NCBI GenBank assembly: GCA_020351895.1
Contig: CP070672.1
Coordinates: forward strand, 3,839,400 to 3,844,496
Direction of reading: 5' to 3'
Length of the DNA stretch: 5,097 nucleotides
Source of the DNA: Thermoplasmata archaeon
GTDB lineage: Archaea; Thermoplasmatota; Thermoplasmata; GCA-020350865
The notes below the pieces were generated by a model. It was not told the DNA's origin. It was given only the letters and a program-made list of their open reading frames with translations, and made no database searches. The translations under genes and the position numbers were made by a program. Shown in pieces: positions 3,270 through 5,097 of the stretch. Numbering within the stretch: position 1 is the first letter of the stretch; the number at the start of each line of letters is the position of its first letter.

Positions 3270-5097
3270 TTAGTACTGTAACATGAGCACCAAAGTGGTG
3301 GTTGCTATCCCACCATCATCATCGGTAACAGTTAGAGTAACTGTATAATTTCCAGGAGCACTGTATGCATGCGTAACAGTATCAGTCACGTTCATGGGAT
3401 TTACTTCCGGGCTCGGAAAAGGATCAGGACCTAAACCATCATTGAAATATATATTCGGCCCTGCGATTCCTCCATCGCCAAAATCCCAATCAAAAATGAG
3501 GTCATCACTCCCTGGATCAGAGGCTGTGGCCTCGAAGGTTATGTTATGCCTGTATATTATCCCGGTCAAATCCACTTCCCATGGATCGATATGATTCCAA
3601 TGATCTGAATCCCAATCTGCCTGTCTTACATTGAAAGTGTGGTGAAGCCTTTCTGAGGTTCCATCCTGAAATTCCAAAATAATCCAAACAGGATTTCCAC
3701 CCCATATGTTTCCATTTACCCTCGGATCATTAGGGAGGTAGTCCACTACTGCTCTATAGGTGCATCCAAAATTTATACTATAGCCTGAAAGAGTAGCAGC
3801 CTGCTCGTCGGGGCTCCCAGGTTGTCTTGTGACACCTGCACTCCATATCTCGGCATCATCCTCATAGAGAGTGATGTTGACTGAATGCCATTTTTCTCCT
3901 GCAACCCGAAGGGTGAAGTTCACATGCAAGTATGCTTCTATACTCTCGATTGTTGGGGCGACATTGTTCACCGTAATATTTGTGATATAGGTTGTTGAAC
4001 CACCGTCATCGTCCTCAATAGTCAATGTAATGTCGTACTCCCCATCATCACCATAGGTATGTTGGACAGAATCTGTAACTGTAAATGGATAGATGCCCAA
4101 TGGAGTTCTAATTTCATTGGATAAAGGATCGTATTCAGGTTCTGGATTATTACCGTCATTAAAATAGGTGGTCACGGTATCAGAAGTTCCGTCGCCCCAA
4201 TCCCAAGTGAAGGTCAGATCGTCGCTGCCTTGATCAATCGATGTAGCAGTGAACGTTATTTGGGTACCCTCATTGCAAACATGATAATTTAACGATGAAT
4301 ATTTTATCGTGGCAAAGTCTCGAAGGGTTCCATTACCATAACTAATACCAGTAACATAGACATTTCCAAAATGGTCTATAGCAATGTCCTGGGGACTGTC
4401 ATATGAATCTCCTGGGCCATTGTATCTTAATGCGCTAAGCTCATCTCCATCCGAATTGTACATTATTGTCACATAATCATATGCAGAGTTAACACCTATA
4501 TTGATGCCTTGGCTTCTTCCTATTATAAATGCATTTCCAAATCTATCTAATGATAGAGTATGGCCCCAATCATGTCTGCTCACTGGCCCATCATATCTAG
4601 CTACCCAAAGTTCATTACCTGATTGATCATAATTAATAGTGATAATATCAGAATATGTCCCAAAACTATAACTGTATCCTGTTACACGGATATTTCCATT
4701 TTGATCGGAAGCTATTGCTGTGGCTATGTCATAATTGTCAGCTAGACTGTTATATCTTACCACCCAAATTTGATTGCCATTGGAGTCGTACTTTATTGTT
4801 GCATAGTCAAGGTCGGTCCCTACACCTTTACTACTCCCAGTGACTAAGATATTACCAAAAGGATCTAAAGCCATACCGTGGGGATTATCATTTAAGCTTC
4901 CAGGACCGTCGTATCTTGCTACCCAAAGTTCATTTCCGTTGGTATCATACTTCACTGTGACATAATCCTCACTGGTTGCTGTATAAATACTACGCCCGGT
5001 AACATAGACATTTCCAAAATGGTCTATAGCAATGTCCTGGGGACTGTCATATGAATCTCCTGGGCCATTGTATCTTAATGCGCTAAGCTCATCTCCA
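3270..5097 (-). CDS. Secreted SBBP-repeat and PKD-domain protein, 5' truncated
   Basis: The frame is open to the right edge, leaving 608 visible residues; the N-terminus and any signal peptide are outside. The GTG at 4953-4955 is not the start, because clear repeat sequence continues upstream. Residues 1-269 are five SBBP-type propeller repeats with the signature D-x-x-G-N-x-x-V-T-G. Residues ~277-380 form a PKD domain (W-D-W-G-D-G-T at 298-304, ending D-D-D-G-G). A linker module (~381-510) contains L-R-V-A-G-E-K-W, Q-P-G-S-P-D-E-Q and H-H-T-F-N-V. A second PKD domain follows (~511-605, W-D-F-G-D-G at 537-542). Both PKDs share an unusual insertion starting Y-F-N-D-G. Seven N-X-S/T sequons (Asn255, 373, 393, 407, 518, 569, 583) fit an extracellular, possibly glycosylated protein. 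PKD and SBBP modules usually serve in surface binding or adhesion, and no enzymatic motif is seen. The protein stops one strand after the last PKD with no PGF-type sorting signal or membrane anchor, so any attachment must be N-terminal or non-covalent. Confidence 0.8.
   Translation of the reverse strand, partial: GDELSALRYNGPGDSYDSPQDIAIDHFGNVYVTGRSIYTATSEDYVTVKYDTNGNELWVARYDGPGSLNDNPHGMALDPFGNILVTGSSKGVGTDLDYATIKYDSNGNQIWVVRYNSLADNYDIATAIASDQNGNIRVTGYSYSFGTYSDIITINYDQSGNELWVARYDGPVSRHDWGHTLSLDRFGNAFIIGRSQGINIGVNSAYDYVTIMYNSDGDELSALRYNGPGDSYDSPQDIAIDHFGNVYVTGISYGNGTLRDFATIKYSSLNYHVCNEGTQITFTATSIDQGSDDLTFTWDWGDGTSDTVTTYFNDGNNPEPEYDPLSNEIRTPLGIYPFTVTDSVQHTYGDDGEYDITLTIEDDDGGSTTYITNITVNNVAPTIESIEAYLHVNFTLRVAGEKWHSVNITLYEDDAEIWSAGVTRQPGSPDEQAATLSGYSINFGCTYRAVVDYLPNDPRVNGNIWGGNPVWIILEFQDGTSERLHHTFNVRQADWDSDHWNHIDPWEVDLTGIIYRHNITFEATASDPGSDDLIFDWDFGDGGIAGPNIYFNDGLGPDPFPSPEVNPMNVTDTVTHAYSAPGNYTVTLTVTDDDGGIATTTLVLMLQY
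4290..5096 (-). repeat. Five SBBP propeller repeats within the surface protein
   Basis: Repeat units begin at 5096, 4937, 4778, 4619 and 4448 (reading leftward). They are 53, 53, 53, 57 and 53 residues long. Each starts G-(D/N)-x-(L/I)-x-x-x-R-Y, has a central D-x-x-G-N-x-x-(V/I)-x-G and ends (T/I)-(I/V)-x-Y. Unit four carries a four-residue insertion near its end. Units one and five are nearly identical in their first 34 residues, and units two and four share G-N-E-L-W-V-A-R-Y-D-G-P. More units probably lie beyond the edge, since one propeller normally needs several blades. Confidence 0.8.
4351..4449. repeat. Perfect 99-bp direct repeat, inner copy
   Basis: This segment is identical, base for base, to 4999-5097. 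The offset is 648 bp, exactly 216 codons or four propeller units (53+53+53+57), so both copies are in the same frame. It encodes the first 33 residues of unit five plus flanking bases. The other units share only amino-acid level similarity, which marks this as a recent copy or gene conversion event. Confidence 0.9.
4999..5097. repeat. Perfect 99-bp direct repeat, copy at the window edge
   Basis: This is identical to 4351-4449 and runs to the last base of the window, so its true length is unknown (at least 99 bp). Identity breaks at 4998 against 4350. If the window end is a contig end, the repeat may be why assembly stopped here. Confidence 0.9.

Noticed and set aside
3394..4843. Two + strand frames (3394-3594 and 4655-4843) across the surface protein gene
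   Set aside because: Both are antisense to PKD and SBBP repeats that are clearly coding on the reverse strand.
4953..4955. GTG as the start of the SBBP/PKD protein
   Set aside because: The same frame continues upstream for 47 codons of clear repeat sequence to the edge, so this Val is internal.

Overview
The window looks like archaeal DNA, most likely from an uncultured Thermoplasmata-type euryarchaeote; this is an inference from gene content, not from a marker gene. The clues are a TraB-type protein end, a secreted protein combining SBBP propeller repeats with PKD domains, many N-X-S/T sequons in the extracytoplasmic parts of two proteins, A/T-rich TATA-like elements at archaeal promoter spacing, and GGAGG/AGGAG ribosome binding sites. 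Base composition is moderately AT-rich throughout, and no block stands out as foreign.

Layout. Positions 1-211 (+) hold the last ~69 codons of a TraB/PrgY-family protein. Convergent to it, 12 bases away, 224-982 (-) encodes a small exported zinc metalloprotease with a lipobox. A divergent intergenic region (983-1279) carries an inverted pair of identical TATA-like elements and a 95-bp tandem duplication. This duplication runs right up to, and includes, the start codon of the next gene. Positions 1280-3154 (+) encode a 624-residue polytopic membrane protein resembling GT-C glycosyltransferases. A 115-base convergent gap separates it from 3270-5097 (-). That last gene is cut by the right edge and encodes a secreted protein of five SBBP repeats followed by two PKD domains and a module between them.

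How the genes may relate. Three of the four products are predicted to be at or outside the membrane: a protease, a lipid-linked-sugar type membrane transferase and a modular surface protein. No pathway links them directly, and the alternating orientations argue against one operon. The most unusual part is the leader of the GT-C-like gene. In each copy of the 95-bp duplication an 11-bp perfect inverted repeat places the Shine-Dalgarno sequence in a loop and the start codon in a stem. The short reading frame in the second copy ends in an ATGA overlap with the next start. This could be a duplicated promoter/start unit or a translation-control leader. No complete, clearly new multi-gene system is visible. 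The right edge ends inside a perfect 99-bp repeat, which should be treated with care as a possible assembly boundary.
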